64,000 bases of DNA from Siderastrea radians (lineage: Eukaryota > Cnidaria > Anthozoa > Scleractinia > Rhizangiidae). Positions 12,161 through 24,395 of the stretch are shown here, piece by piece (the stretch's first letter is position 1; every line of letters begins with the position of its first letter). The notes beneath the pieces were generated by a model that was not told where the DNA came from, searched no databases, and saw only the letters and a list, made by a program, of their open reading frames with translations. Where the stretch lies: contig OZ024900.1 of NCBI GenBank assembly GCA_964017195.1, positions 27,832,441 to 27,896,440 on the forward strand, read 5' to 3'. Both the position numbers and the translations under genes were made by a program.

Positions 12161-13200
12161 TTGACATCTTGCCTGAATTTATCTCACGACAAGCTTCAGC
12201 TTACGTGAAATTTTCATGCATCATCTCGATGGCGAAAGCAAAAACATGAGGACACAAAATCGAGAGCTCTGTTATGTTTAATTAGAATGAAATTTCAAAG
12301 TAAGCTTACAACTACTTCCTTAAGCATACAGCAATGTTAAGGGTACCTTTAACGTACCAAAAGAAAAATTACGACCACGGCAAATCTTACTTCAAATATC
12401 GATCCCAACATCATTTCGATATATATATCCATCAGTTCGCGAGACTGTTTTCTTTCTTTCCAATGCGAAATTACTTCGCCTTGTTTCATATTATGTTGTT
12501 TTCCATTTATCTGTCACCAGGTTAAACAGAAACGTAGTGTTTTGCGCTCAAGTGCTTGTTGATGCTTGCCACAGTCTAGGTCTGGCTACGTTAAGGAATA
12601 TCTCAGGAAGGTTTGTGTGCATCCCTCCTCAGGACACGTGAAGATTGCCTCTGCTTCTCTTCTTGTATCATCGTCACTTTCAGCCTCCTGTTTCACTTGA
12701 TGTTCATTTCCTCCTAATGAGACCTGCGTTCTCCTTTGTTTCACCGAAGCAAAGCTGCTTGGCTGTGTCGATGCTACTGAGTGAGAGCAGGCATTTCAGC
12801 TTGAGATGGGCACTGCAGCTTTTCTGTTGGAATTATCTTTCCAGGGCCAATGCCATACGCTCTCCAAATGCGGATTGCATACTTCATACTTGACATTGTT
12901 CAGAAAAGTGACTCCTATCTTGAAGGAAGGCATCTTGGATTCAGACTGTCGACTGCTTTCTTCTCTACATCCGTTGAGTGGCGAATCATGGTACCAGGTG
13001 GGCTTGATCGTAAAAAAAAGGCAGTAGAGAAGTGTTGGGCACGAAACTGTCCGATAACTCATTGAAAGGTTGAAGACTCGCGTGGTATGCGGAACAGGAA
13101 ACTACCTCGTCTTCTTGGTTGTTTTCAGTAGTCACCACTCCACTTGCTTGTTGAGGCCACGTGTAAAATGAAAGATGCAGAAAAAGTATGAATTTAGTAC
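12161..13200. other. no gene recognised
   Basis: Only short frames without family resemblance. Confidence 0.4.
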
Positions 13201-13212
13201 TTCGTTATGGCA

Positions 13213-14423
13213 TTAGGAAAGTTTGACTTTGTTTGCACTGTACCTATATTCCATTTGTATTGCTTGAGGAATGAGCTCGCAGTATTCTCTGTTGGCTCCT
13301 TGTACCTTTGTTACTGGTGGATCTTCCCTATGCAGAACAACAGGAGACACTGTAATGTAAAACTTTGGCAGATTTGACTTTGTTTTCTTTGCATGAGTGT
13401 CGTCTTGAATAGTGACAATAGCCCGCTGGACACCACTATTTTTATCATCTGGATGTTGAAACAGGGATATCCTAGTTCCGTGAAAAGGATCATGAGAACT
13501 AGTTAAGCTTGGATTGTGATCAATGTTGTCCACTGCGGCAGTAGTGAAAAGGCCACCTTTGAGTTGGGTGGGGCAAAGAACTTTTTCCTTCTCGTAGTAA
13601 TAACAGATTTTGTCACCCAGTTCAGTGGAGATTCTTAATACGGGGTCATACGATATGCACAGCCCCATGTTAAAAAGAGTGTCCACAAGTTCACGTTTTC
13701 AGGTCTTCGTATGGAGTATGATGCCTAAATAGATCGGTAGTGGCGTTTCTCGCTGTTGCCTGTGCCTCACAACATCTGTAACCTGCTCCTTGCTATGCTT
13801 TGTGCTGTTGTATAGCAGAAGTTGCTATTAGTTTAAGATACTGACCAGGACGTTGATTGTGTTTTGATGGTAGGTCCGTTGAGCACCATGCCAGTGAATA
13901 CTGCTGCCAGTGAAAGTGGCACAGACTGCTCCCGACACTTGATGTCAAATGAGCCATTAACTTCCATTTTCATTTGAAACATGTCTCGTCTAACTATAGT
14001 GGCGGCTCCTTCAAAATGAACAGCATCACTATCAGCATCATGTTCACATGCCTTTCCCAGTGTGGCACCAACATCTCCATTGAAAAGCATAACAACTTCA
14101 CGTCCTTGGGTGTAAGCTTCCATGTGTGGAAAGAAACTCAGTATTCTATTCTTGAGTTTTGTGGAGCGTATACGCCCTGATACTACCGTTCCAAGTTGCT
14201 CCAGTCTGTCGCTGTACAGAATGACTAGGTCAGTCAGCTTGAAAATTGAGGCCACAAGATTGTCGACTTTAACATATTCAATATAAGACACAAGTTCAGC
14301 AAATGCAATGTCGTGATTAACAGCGTCCACATCAGTTTCTGTACTACAAGTTTTGGTTCCTCGTGCCCTATTGTAAAGAGCAGCTAGGCATTTGATATGA
14401 TATTCAGCATCCTGAGCCACCAT
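13213..14423 (-). pseudogene. uncharacterised anthozoan repeat-associated protein, fragmented
   Basis: Two minus-strand frames (14423-13833 and 13686-13213), with a broken stretch between them, read as one protein. The first contains DAEYHIKCLAALYNRAR and DLVILYSDRLEQLG. The second contains GLCISYDPVLRISTELGD and FTTAAVDNIDHNPS. I remember this combination as a recurrent uncharacterised family in anthozoan assemblies, which suggests it belongs to a repeated element. No catalytic role is known to me. Frame breaks and a stop near 13690 indicate decay. Confidence 0.5.
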
Positions 14424-15670
14424 GGCTTCTGCACTCAGTTTAGCTAGTAGAGGCTTGTCCTATAATTGAAGAGCACAATGGTGAACGTGAACATCAAGCT
14501 CAAGTGTAGATCATGCTCTGTGCAAGGACTCACCAGCCTCGGGCTGTCTACCGCAGAAAAAACGATAATGGATGGAGGCAGGCACCTGTTCACTACTTTC
14601 TACGGCTCAACTTTCTAGGGCTACTTGAACTAGAGGTGACTTCGACTCCATCTAATTTAAATGAGCTTTAAGCGGTCGAAAGGGACTTCTTTTAAGCATT
14701 GAAAAGTGTCACCATGTGGAAACTTCGCAAGACACAACTTATTGTGCTTTTTTGGATAACACCTGCATCCAAAGTTCGTCGAAAGATGTTTTTATTTGTT
14801 TTGATGTGGACAGGAAACAAATTGTAAAGTAACCGTCGGAAAGTAGTGAATGTCAGATGTCTGGAAACTAAGTTTGCGACGGTAAAGTAAAGTGTACATT
14901 TAGGTTCTATCATGGACCATTTTCCAACAAATATTCAACAAAAAAGTGTTTAAAGGAACTACGTCACGGATTTTAGCCAAATTCATGCATGGGAAATGTC
15001 CATCAAATTTGGTGAAATATAAAACAGCAAATACAAAAGAAGGCACGGATGGCTAAAAGTGAAGAAGATTGAAACGGACTGCGATATATGTTTGTGAAAA
15101 TTAATGCTGTTGGGCTGAACAGTTTTCAAAGTTATCCTCATTTGCTTGTAACACCTGATTATCTATCGGTACCTTTTTAAGTTAACAGTACTGAAGTTAA
15201 ACAATAAGGCATTTGACCCGACGTCCTCTGTATCGCTATCTGGATCTGTCAGAACGTGGATTGAAACAAACACTTCCACGACACTCTCCACAGGCAGGTG
15301 AACAGTCAAGTCAGTGCTTTCTGCAACTGCATCGAGCCGTGTCACAGTCCACCTTGCAGTAACATCTGATAACTCGGAGGAGAGTTTCCGGTGCAGGTGG
15401 TTTGTCGGTCATTACCGGAATTAGAGTACCATCTGTTTCTTTCCATCCCCAGTCACACGGTTGAAGCTCTTGATTTCAAGTCCAAAGTTGAACCTGGTAA
15501 TAAACGCGAAGAGAGTGAAATTTCAGAGACGTCGGAGGCAAGGACTTCACTTTTGACTGTGGTTGGTTTGATAAAATCTTCTTTTTTCAACGAATTGGCA
15601 TGATAAAATACTTCGGCATGCTGTTACAATTGTGATCTCTTCTTATTAGACCGACAGCCTTAATTCCAAT
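14424..15670. other. no gene recognised
   Basis: A minus-strand frame at 15163-15345 is acidic and could be another exon-like piece of the neighbouring family, but there is no firm resemblance. Confidence 0.3.
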
Positions 15671-15671
15671 A

Positions 15672-15960
15672 CTAAGCAACCGTGACGTGGAACCACATCC
15701 CAGCAACGCGTGTAGAAATGGAAGATGCCTGCAGAGGTTTGACCCGAGCACAGAACAAGTAGCCTGGATGTCCCAAACCTTGCCTTGCGCGGACCCTCGT
15801 TTCGGCTGTGGTTTGAAGAAACTTTTCTTTTTGGAGTTGTTTCCTTTGGTGGCAGAGTAAAATTAAAATGTCTGTGTCATCTGCAATGGCGACAGTGTCT
15901 CTGGTAGCAGATACAGAGACCGCAGACTGACCTATCAAGAAATCAGCATCACCTGCAGCA
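15672..15960 (-). pseudogene. fragment with a DDTDILILL motif, likely the C-terminal region of the neighbouring family
   Basis: The minus-strand frame reads ADFLIGQSAVSVS and then TVAIADDTDILILLCHQ. Motifs of this kind occur in the C-terminal part of the family seen at 13213-14423 and look like an acidic PIN-type nuclease core. It lies upstream of the N-terminal pieces rather than downstream, so it comes from a second copy or a rearrangement. It is short and truncated. Confidence 0.4.
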
Positions 15961-18900
15961 TGAATGGTATCACACCCCGCCTCCTTTTACTTCTCACTCA
16001 GCATATTGATGAAACGTTGTTTGTTCTGTTTGTTTTGCAGCAAAACGTCTTTCTTTACAGTGAGTGTGTTCACAAGATCACAGTGTACAGCTACAGCGTT
16101 GGTTGATCGTCTTTTTAAGCGAGCTTCGTCTTTAACTGAGGGCCCATAGATAGACATATAACCTTTATTTAAACACGATAAATATTTTAGCTTACAGCTT
16201 GTGGGGTCATGTGGGAAGATAAAAATAAAAATTAAGTTTACTCAATATTTACACGTTTCTAAAAATGATCAACATTTACAGATTCGTGTGCTACAACTCA
16301 TGCTTCTTAGTGAGGTATCATCCTTGGAAAAGGAGTTCCTAGTTACTCTGTATCCTTCCAGTCTCTCTTTTGTCAAGTATCTGAAGCTTCTACGTGTTGC
16401 TCGCTAGTGTTATAAGCGACGCCGGTGAAATCTTGCATAGAGCTGTATACGTTGCAACAGAGAGACATAGACATAGACTTGACCCACACTAATCTTTGCA
16501 CCACATTCTTTCCTATGTCTCTTGAAAGGCCACCAGTTGAGTTGATGTTGCGCATTAGCGTCTGTTCGATTACCAAATAAGTTGAAAGACTAGCCCTTAA
16601 TCTATCAATGTGGCGGACAACATGCAGATTATTTAGAAAAAAGAAATAGATATCTCGATGGTCAGTTTGTAGTATAACAATTTGCTGAAGGTAAACGTAG
16701 ATTGTTTTGGTATACAAATTATGCCCAGCTGTCCAATTCTTACACAGCTATTTAAAAAAAACATCTATTTTCTCATAATATGTGAACCGTAGTTTGCATA
16801 CAAAGAAGAAATTCTTGTAAAAATTTGCTGCACAGTGCACGTGGTCTCAGTAGTGTTTCTCTAGAAATAACAATGTTTAGATTTTGCGAACAACTGTAGC
16901 TTTAAGCACTCCAATGCAAGGACTCCAGCCGGAATCGTCTTATGCAAAGCGCACAACAAAAGCATTACATGAAATACATAGTTTTACCTTACCTCAAGGT
17001 TGGATAACGAGACTGGCGGGACTTGCTCGTCATCTGTCGTATATAAACTCGGCCCTACCAACATGTACTAATCTTCCAGGGAACTGGTGTCGACCTTATA
17101 CTCTATCGTCATCTTCGACGCGAAACTGAACCGAACTCAATCTTTTCGTTTGCTTACATTGATTAATTGTTCTTTACACTACTTTGCAGTTGTAATATCA
17201 AAGTGCTCTGTGAGAGCTAAAAAAAAAATAAAACTTCGTAACACTAACCGTAATAATTAATAGTAGTAATAGTAAAAGTAATATTTTGTAGCGAGAATAT
17301 TCGATAAGCAAACCAAAGCATTAATTCTCCCTTCAAAAACACTTTCCTGAAACAAGTTAGTTGATTAATGCCACTTAAAATGAAATTTTGTTGTAAAACT
17401 TGTCTGTGATAAGGCTAATTTGCATAAAAACATGGCGTCTAAAAGGCAAAATGACAGAGGCAAAAAACTTACATTTTTTTCATATTTCGCCAGGGTTGAT
17501 TTTTGTTGACTTTTAATATGTTTATCTGGAGTCCTTAACGAAAACGTCCCTGAAAATAAAAATTCTGTTGCAAGCATTTTGACCTTACTTACGGTACCAA
17601 ATCGCGTTAACTTTCCTGGACTATTCATGTTGAATGTATCAAGAGACCAGGAAAAAATCCAGCACATCAGTGCTGATATTCTAGCAGTCTTTAGTCCCAG
17701 TTTTCACTGGACAGTGAAAATTCCAGCTTTGGACTACTGCTACCAGATTTTTAACTTGTTAAAAATTGCAATGGCATCATCTATGAGGTGATAGTTGATT
17801 TGGCCAAAATCTTGAGCTCATAATCTTATTGTTGAATATGAATTATGTTGAGGTGCAGTGGTTTCAATTAGTAACTTACAGTTAGCCGGCATTTTTGTTT
17901 TTTTAGCCATCTCGTTTTGTTTCTGGTTCTTTTTTCTTTTGTTTCACTTAGAATTAAGGTTAAACTTACCTTAAAGAGTCTAACACATTTTTCTTTCAAT
18001 TCTGAAAGTTGATTATTATCCTCTGGTCTGGCCATGAAGAAGGCTCATTTGTCCGATTGTTATTCAGAGACCACATCATAGATTCTTCTCGACTTTTTCT
18101 TTTACCAGAGAAAAAAGCTCTGATTTCGTTATCAATAGAACTCAGATTCTTTTATTTGTTTGGCCTTCTCAAATATTTCCATCGGCAATCAGGGTATAAT
18201 TGCTGAAAAGAGCAGCTCCTGCTATGGCATTATTGGAGGTATATTCTGTGCACACGCAGGGGGAGGGGGGTCGTGATGTTTTAGGCCAAGCCCAAGGGGT
18301 CAGAAAATTTTGTTCCCATCAACAAAGAGGGTACATCATTTCACTGCTCAATTTTAAATTTCAACCCCCCCTCTTCCCCCTGCTAATTTCGGACAAGTCC
18401 CTTAAACATTTTTGTTTTTGTCTGTGTAGGTCTCCAAGAAGAGGTTTTCATTGTTTTGTTTTGGTCTTCAGTGTTCATTGTCTTTGTGGAATAGCCTACC
18501 ACCTGACATCAGTTAAATAATAATAATAACAATTATAATAATAATAATAATTATGATAATAATGATAATAATAATAATATTTATCACTTATACATGTAGT
18601 TCAACATTAGCCACATTATGTATGCATTTTTTGGGGGTTCAATAGCGAAGCGCATGAGTGACGTCATGACTCAAACAAGACTCAGACAAACAAACCAGAA
18701 TGGCAGTGTTCGTAAAACATTTTTTAAAACGAAAACTTCGCCTAGGTTTTCTCTATTTCTTTCAGAACACGCTGATGTTGTCTGAGCCTCGTGGGGAGGG
18801 GGGAATAATCATTTGCATTTTATTTTTAAACTTTGCGCGCTTCGCTATTAAAAAATAAATTTTACGAGACAACTCTTGTACAGCATGACTTGCTTAAAGG

Positions 18901-19960
18901 GAAAATTCTTGATGTTTGGTGTAAATGGTTGGTTGAAGACTGCAATTCCTTAATGTCTACTAAAAATATTAGTCTGCGAGCCCGAGTTCTCCGTTAACAA
19001 TAGTCAACTGGGCTGTGCCTCAGTTGACTACTCACTCATGGAAATTGCGGTCCCCAATTTTTTTTTGAGAAAGAAAGCAACTTCCAGGATTTTTTGAGCA
19101 ACTTTTTGACAAATTTCGAGCAACCCGTTTGTGAAATTCCGAGCAGCTTGTCAAACAGTCATGCACTTAAGCCCATACTTTTTTAGTGCATAGCCTTTTT
19201 CAGTCCTCTACCACTTGGGACAAAAGCTAATCTGTACAAGAATTTTTTATCCATTATCTGATTTTAAAAGCAACATTCAGCACAAAGCTGAGTTTTACAT
19301 AACAATCGCATGAACGCGTGTCCGATCTCTGACACTTTTGCAAATAGTCGCTGCTTCACTGGGTCACGACTGTGCTTGTCTCCGCGTTGGGGGCAGTTTC
19401 CAATCAAAGCCGTCTCTTTTTTTAATTTGTAATAGGATGTTGAAATCAAAGTAGTTCTCATCGTAGTGTTTTTGAACTTCTTGCCAATGTATTTCTTGAA
19501 GAGTCCTTGTTTCGGCGACTTCTTCTGCGCTGGTATAATGGTTTATAACTATTTTTATGCTGTCACATTTTCCACAAGTATCTTTTCTGGGTTTCGGAAG
19601 CTTAGATTATAACTGAAGGAAATCTTTCTGAAAGAACTTATACTTAGGGGAGGCTTCGCAGCTGTCCCTAAAACATGACCTTGTAGTTTCAAAAAATCGT
19701 TGTAGATCTTGGACAAATTCAGGGATGGCTCCAGATATCTCTTCTCTGGTGCTTTATGTCTTGTGTAATGTGATTTTTCCGGTTCATATGACTAGATGTG
19801 CTCTACAACTTGTGCGAGGAAAGGAAATTGGTACAACAGTAAGTTCAATCAATCAAAACACAACAAGAAACTTACTGTCCCTTCATTGTGTGTATTGTGT
19901 TTTCCTCATTCTTTTGTTGGTGCTGTAACTAAATTTAAATATGTTTTGTAAACTAAATTT
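15961..19960. other. no gene recognised
   Basis: Four kilobases without a supportable coding region. It contains an AT microsatellite (listed separately) and scattered short frames without family resemblance. Confidence 0.4.
18513..18583. repeat. TAA/ATA microsatellite
   Basis: A run of imperfect AATAAT trinucleotides interrupted by occasional AATTAT and GATAAT. Confidence 0.8.
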
Positions 19961-19967
19961 AATTAAA

Positions 19968-20320
19968 ATTATGTTTTACGGCGATCGTGAGTTTTCTGTA
20001 GCCGGCCCGAATTTATGGAGTACTTTACCTCTGGAGATTATGAAGTCATGAAATATAGATAGTTTTAACAAGGCTTTGAAAACGCACCTTTTCAAGCAGG
20101 CGTATAACTTGTAGAATATTTATATTTTTAGTTTATACATACATGTAATTTTTCTTTTTAATTAGTTTTTCATTCTGTAATCAACTGTAATAATTTTATA
20201 AATCTTGTAATTTAGTAGGTTTATACTTATTGTAATTTAATTAGTTATGTAAAGCGCCTAGGACAAGTACTGCCTTGGCGCTATATAAATATTTAAATAA
20301 AATAAAATAAAATTTTGTTA
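19968..20320 (+). mobile_element. 3' end of a CR1/Rex-like non-LTR retrotransposon
   Basis: The first part reads EFSVAGPNLWSTLPLEI and then SFNKALKTHLFKQAYNL with an in-frame TGA between them, which is the typical C terminus of many animal non-LTR ORF2 proteins. The 3' UTR ends in GGCGCTATATAAAT followed by an AAATAA tail, as in many such elements. It is 5' truncated. Confidence 0.7.
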
Positions 20321-20438
20321 TTGTAAGTCATGTGTTTGACCTAAGCTGGCCTCATGAAGAGCAATTCCAATGCGTTCCCCTCATCTGATTCACAGTAATC
20401 CTAAAAGTCCAACAAATAACCCCTTCACCGCCCTCCCT

Positions 20439-20564
20439 CGTATTCTCCGTATTGAACTGGAACTAGCGTGCAATGGAGGCTAATGCGGAGGAATATCATT
20501 AAAAAGAGCTTCATGTGCATTAGCTTCAATTGCAAGCTAGTTACAGTTCTATAACGAGAATACG
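20439..20564. repeat. foldback (imperfect palindrome) element
   Basis: CGTATTCTCCGTATTGAACT on the left is matched by its diverged reverse complement at the right end. Further matching blocks around AACTAGCTTGCAATTG and GAAGCTAATGC give arms of about 55 bp and a short loop near 20500. Confidence 0.7.
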
Positions 20565-20937
20565 AATATAGTCTATCGAGAAGCCGAAAAGGGTGGCCGC
20601 TTTTGATTCGCATTCTTTCCTGCAGTCACGGTCAAACTTCTGATTGGATTACGAAAGAATGAAAAATTTGTTAATAGTGGTCACATTGTGGGCTCCTTGT
20701 TTACAGTTGACTCTTAGAACAATCTTCCTGCAGGGAGCCCGTACCGTTACAGTTTTTACAATAACTGACAGCATTCTCAAGCGCTCATTGGTCGTAAGTT
20801 TTAGGGGATAAAAGTGCAGAGCGTGAAACTTTATAGCGCTATTTCTATCGCTATTCAATATAAAGCGCCTTGCAAAATTGACAACAAGAAAAGATTCTCT
20901 TAACAATACCACAGTTGAAAAGATCTGTCGGGAGACG

Positions 20938-21488
20938 TTAACATACCTCTGCTTTCAGTCGAGGGCTCAAGCGTTTTTGGTTACTCTGTAAGATTTGTCT
21001 ATCTTTTTCTACAGCTCCACTGAATGTCCTCCGTTTTTTAAGCAACACTCTAAGTCGTTTCTTTCCTACTCCGTAAATCTTCATAAATGCTCTTTGGCAT
21101 ATTTGTAGTTTCTGATTCGCGTTTCCAGTGGTGTAATATCGGATCACAGTTCTAGGATTATCCACTGGGTTCTGCCTTCTCGCATTTGACGTTTCTATAC
21201 GCGGGCCAAATGTTCGTTCTGTGCTTGGTAAGCCGTGCGGTCGAAATCGTTTCTCATCTGCATTACAACGTCTATTCCAATATTCAACAGACAGGTGGTA
21301 CTACAACATTCCAACCGCATTTCACGAACAAATAGAAATGGTCTGTTTTTCCTTGGTCTTATTTTCTTTTTGATTACTTCAAGAATAGGCTCTCGGCGCT
21401 GGCGCATTGCAAGTTTGTTTGCTCGTTTTCTCTCCCGGTGGGAAACCATTTGTTGTTTCTCGAACTTACAATGAAAACCTTCATCCAT
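20938..21488 (-). pseudogene. uncharacterised basic protein, two frames, possibly transposon-derived
   Basis: Two adjacent minus-strand frames (21488-21195 and 21165-20938) are Lys/Arg-rich. The second contains KLQICQRAFMKIYGVGKKRL, resembling a motif (VCK-x-x-F-x-x-x-L) common in transposon-like proteins of invertebrates. The first has a basic helix with QRREPILEVIKKKIRPRK. I cannot assign a family. The frame change between them argues for a decayed or spliced gene. Confidence 0.35.
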
Positions 21489-22660
21489 AACGACGACGAA
21501 GAAAAATTCAACTATGACGTTTGAAAACCGTACGCGTTGTAATTACTGCCCAGCAAAATAACATGCAAGTTCTGTTGCCCAACGAATCTAGATAATCTCC
21601 TTGACGTTTCCGCATAGCTTTTTCTGTCTCTACGTCCATTACTTAATGGCTCACATTTTTTACACAACATGTCAGATCATAAACGCACCAAGTCGTTTCT
21701 TGAACTCCCACCGTGCGAGACCTGGGGATAATATGTTAGGATATTTTCTGCCAATCCCACAGTCCTTAGCACTGCACGCATGGAAGTAACTTACCTATCC
21801 CAGGAACGTTTAAAAGCTTAATTTCACCAACTTAAAAGCATGCAAAGCGCGAAATTTTTCTCCAATAGATATATTCCCACAGTTTTCCAAACGCCCACAA
21901 TAAATCCCCTCCGAGATATAACGGTTCAAATTTGTCAAACTCCCTCGTTCTCAATCCCCCTACACCCTACGCCCAGCATTGGTGCTCAGGCGCCACACCG
22001 CCAAACATATGAAGACCGCCATTTTGGAAACGAAATATTGTTTCACTTCAAATTGGCCATCTTTACGCCATGATCAGCTCCAAAGTACACGTCCATGCCC
22101 GCTGGGTTTGTTTGTTTTCCATCTTTCGATTCCTTTACAGTTCCATTTCTCCTCAACAAGCTTCCAGCTGCAAGTAGCTTCGTGCTTACATCAGAACAAG
22201 CAGGTTTTGAGGTAAGAAATGGGTCTGGAAGAATGACAACGAGGGAACCTGACAACACAAAAGGGGTGCAAAAGAATAAGACCCTTTTTGAAAAATGACT
22301 CCTCAATAGGATGAGCGCGTGCATGCTACTGTACAATAACCAAGCTTACAATATCGTGGGATATTTATAGTCGTTTCGCGCGCTGTCTGCACAATAACTA
22401 ATACAGTTGGGATATGATTAAGTAATGCAGACAGAATAATCAAGTGTCCGAAAAGCGTGAAAGGAGATAACTTTTGGCATACAGTACCTATCCTTTGTCA
22501 CTTCCTAAGCCGACAACTACCACATATGAACTACAATCTTTTTCATACCTCTCAGCAAGAGGTTGGGGGAGCAGGGATGGCGCAGTGCTGAGAGCACTCC
22601 CCTTCCACCAGTGTCGCCCGTTTTCGTTTCCTGGTCCCGGTGTCATATGTGGGTTGAGTT
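21489..22660. other. no gene recognised
   Basis: Only short frames without family resemblance. Confidence 0.4.
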
Positions 22661-22667
22661 TGTTGCC

Positions 22668-23285
22668 TCATGGCAGTACCAGATTCACTACTTGGTGGTT
22701 CAGTGGAGACTCCATCTTTGTCATAACCCTGCATGACCCCAGTTCTTCTGATAGTTGGGTCTTATCTAAAATGCACGTATTATGAAGAACAGCTGTTGCC
22801 AGAATTATATTGCAACAGTGACTTGGAGAGAACTGCGTGGCTCCTCTTGAAAAATTCAGACAGCGGAATCGTTGTTTAAGAACACCAAAACATCTTCCAA
22901 TGACATTTCTAGTTTTGGTGTGCTCTTCTGGTACTTCTCCCCATTGGTGACCACCTTGGCTGGGTGGAATGGAGTCATCATATACGGAGTGAGTGCATAC
23001 CCTCGGTCTCCAAGTAGCCATCCATCTCTTCCGCCACCAGACTCCAAATAGATCTGCAGCAAGCTTGAATTCAAAATAGCCGAATCGTGTGCTGCAACTT
23101 GCCACTTTGCAACAATGTTTGTAAATGCCATGTTGGGATCACAAACAGCCATGACAGTAATCGCCTGGTACCCTTTGTGACACACAAACAAATGTTTGTT
23201 GTCATGGGGGGCTCTGATAGGAATGAGTGTACCATCAATTGCACTGATCACTTTGGGGGAACCAGCAATCTCGTAGAATTCTCAT
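22668..23285 (-). pseudogene. Harbinger DDE transposase, C-terminal part (split from 47675-48103)
   Basis: The minus-strand frame starts near an acceptor-like TTTTGATTGCAG (about 23290) and reads AIDGTLIPIRAP with the first catalytic Asp, then LLGDRGYALTPYMMTPF with the second. A frame change follows. The other frame continues with TKTRNVIGRCFGVLKQRF, where the third acidic residue (usually Glu in NVIERCFG) is Gly. The enzyme is therefore doubly broken. The matching N-terminal exons lie beyond the Polinton at 47675-47848 and 47972-48103 on the same strand, so the Polinton interrupts this gene. Confidence 0.75.
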
Positions 23286-23989
23286 GTTTTCTGCAATCAA
23301 AAGTGAGAAAATTATCATACCCTACACCGCCATCAATTTTGAAAACAGCACCATCAAAAACGAAAAGACGGCTAATTTACGAGCTCAAATTCCATAGAAC
23401 GAACTTGCATCATAACATTTTCATCACGTTGTTAAAGCAACTAAATGGTAAACTCGGAGAAACATACAGTGTTCTGAAGTTGAAGCTGGGGATACACTTG
23501 AGAGGTTGGTGGAGCATAAACAAAGCCAGAGTTTCTCCAGCGATAAGACGAAAACACTCGTCAATCTCTTGTGTACATGCGTACTCTCTCGATTTCAGGT
23601 GTGCATTTGTGTAAACATAATTCAAGAAGGATAAAAATTAATATTTTCCTTATATACAAAATGTTATGTCATATTCATATGCACATTAATGTTCCCCCGG
23701 CCTGGAGCAGTGATGCTATAAACGCCAAACAGTGCAAGGGCCTTTGCGACGGCAAAACAATAAATGCGGTGCGGACCGCCGAGAAATCAATTTGGGATGT
23801 TTTGTTTGCTTATCGCCTGTTTTCTTAATCTGATACAGTGATAAATTGATTTTCATTTTTATGGGAAGCTATGAATGCCTTTCAGAGAACAATCATGAAT
23901 TAGAGCTGTCCTTGTCAAAAGGCAAAAAAAATTCTTGCGATACCTAATCGCTATTTAGAGCGTGCACTTTGAAAAAAGCGTTAATTTGA
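23286..23989. other. presumed intron or flank of the split Harbinger gene
   Basis: No coding region recognised between the transposase 3' exon and the left target duplication. Confidence 0.35.
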
Positions 23990-23995
23990 AAGACG
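23990..23995. repeat. left target-site duplication AAGACG
   Basis: AAGACG directly precedes the left inverted repeat and recurs directly after the right one (47625-47630). A 6-bp duplication is the known signature of Polinton/Maverick integration. Confidence 0.93.
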
Positions 23996-24395
23996 AGTAG
24001 TAAGGTGGGCCCATCTGGCAGGTAATGCTGGCTTCTGATTGGTTCTCACTGTTGCTAACCGGAAAGGCAACCGCTGACCGTTTTGGTTGCTAAGGGGGCT
24101 TGTGGGCTCAACCGGAAATGACGTCACCGGAACCGGAAGTGACCGGAAACCACATGACCGGAACCGGGAGTGACGTCACCGGAAGTCACGTGACCTAAAC
24201 CGGAAGTCACGTGGTTTGAACGGGAAAACCGCTGAGCATTGGAAAAATCGATCGCGGGCTCAGGATGGGGCAAAACCGCTGAGAAACGCGGGCTCAAAGT
24301 CCAAAGTCCAATTTTAGCATCGGGGGTGGTCCCTGGACTCCAAATAAAAATAAAAATAAAAAAGACGCCATGTTGGAAAAAAAAAGATTTATTCC
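23996..24395 (+). repeat. left terminal inverted repeat
   Basis: It matches the reverse complement of 47236-47624 with few substitutions and one short indel near 24140. The central part (24113-24213) is packed with transcription-factor-like sites: CCGGAAGT (ETS type) several times, the CRE palindrome TGACGTCA at 24119-24126 and 24171-24178, and CACGTG at 24187-24192 and 24208-24213. The inner end carries TTTATT, an AATAAA poly(A) signal for any minus-strand transcript entering it. Confidence 0.95.
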
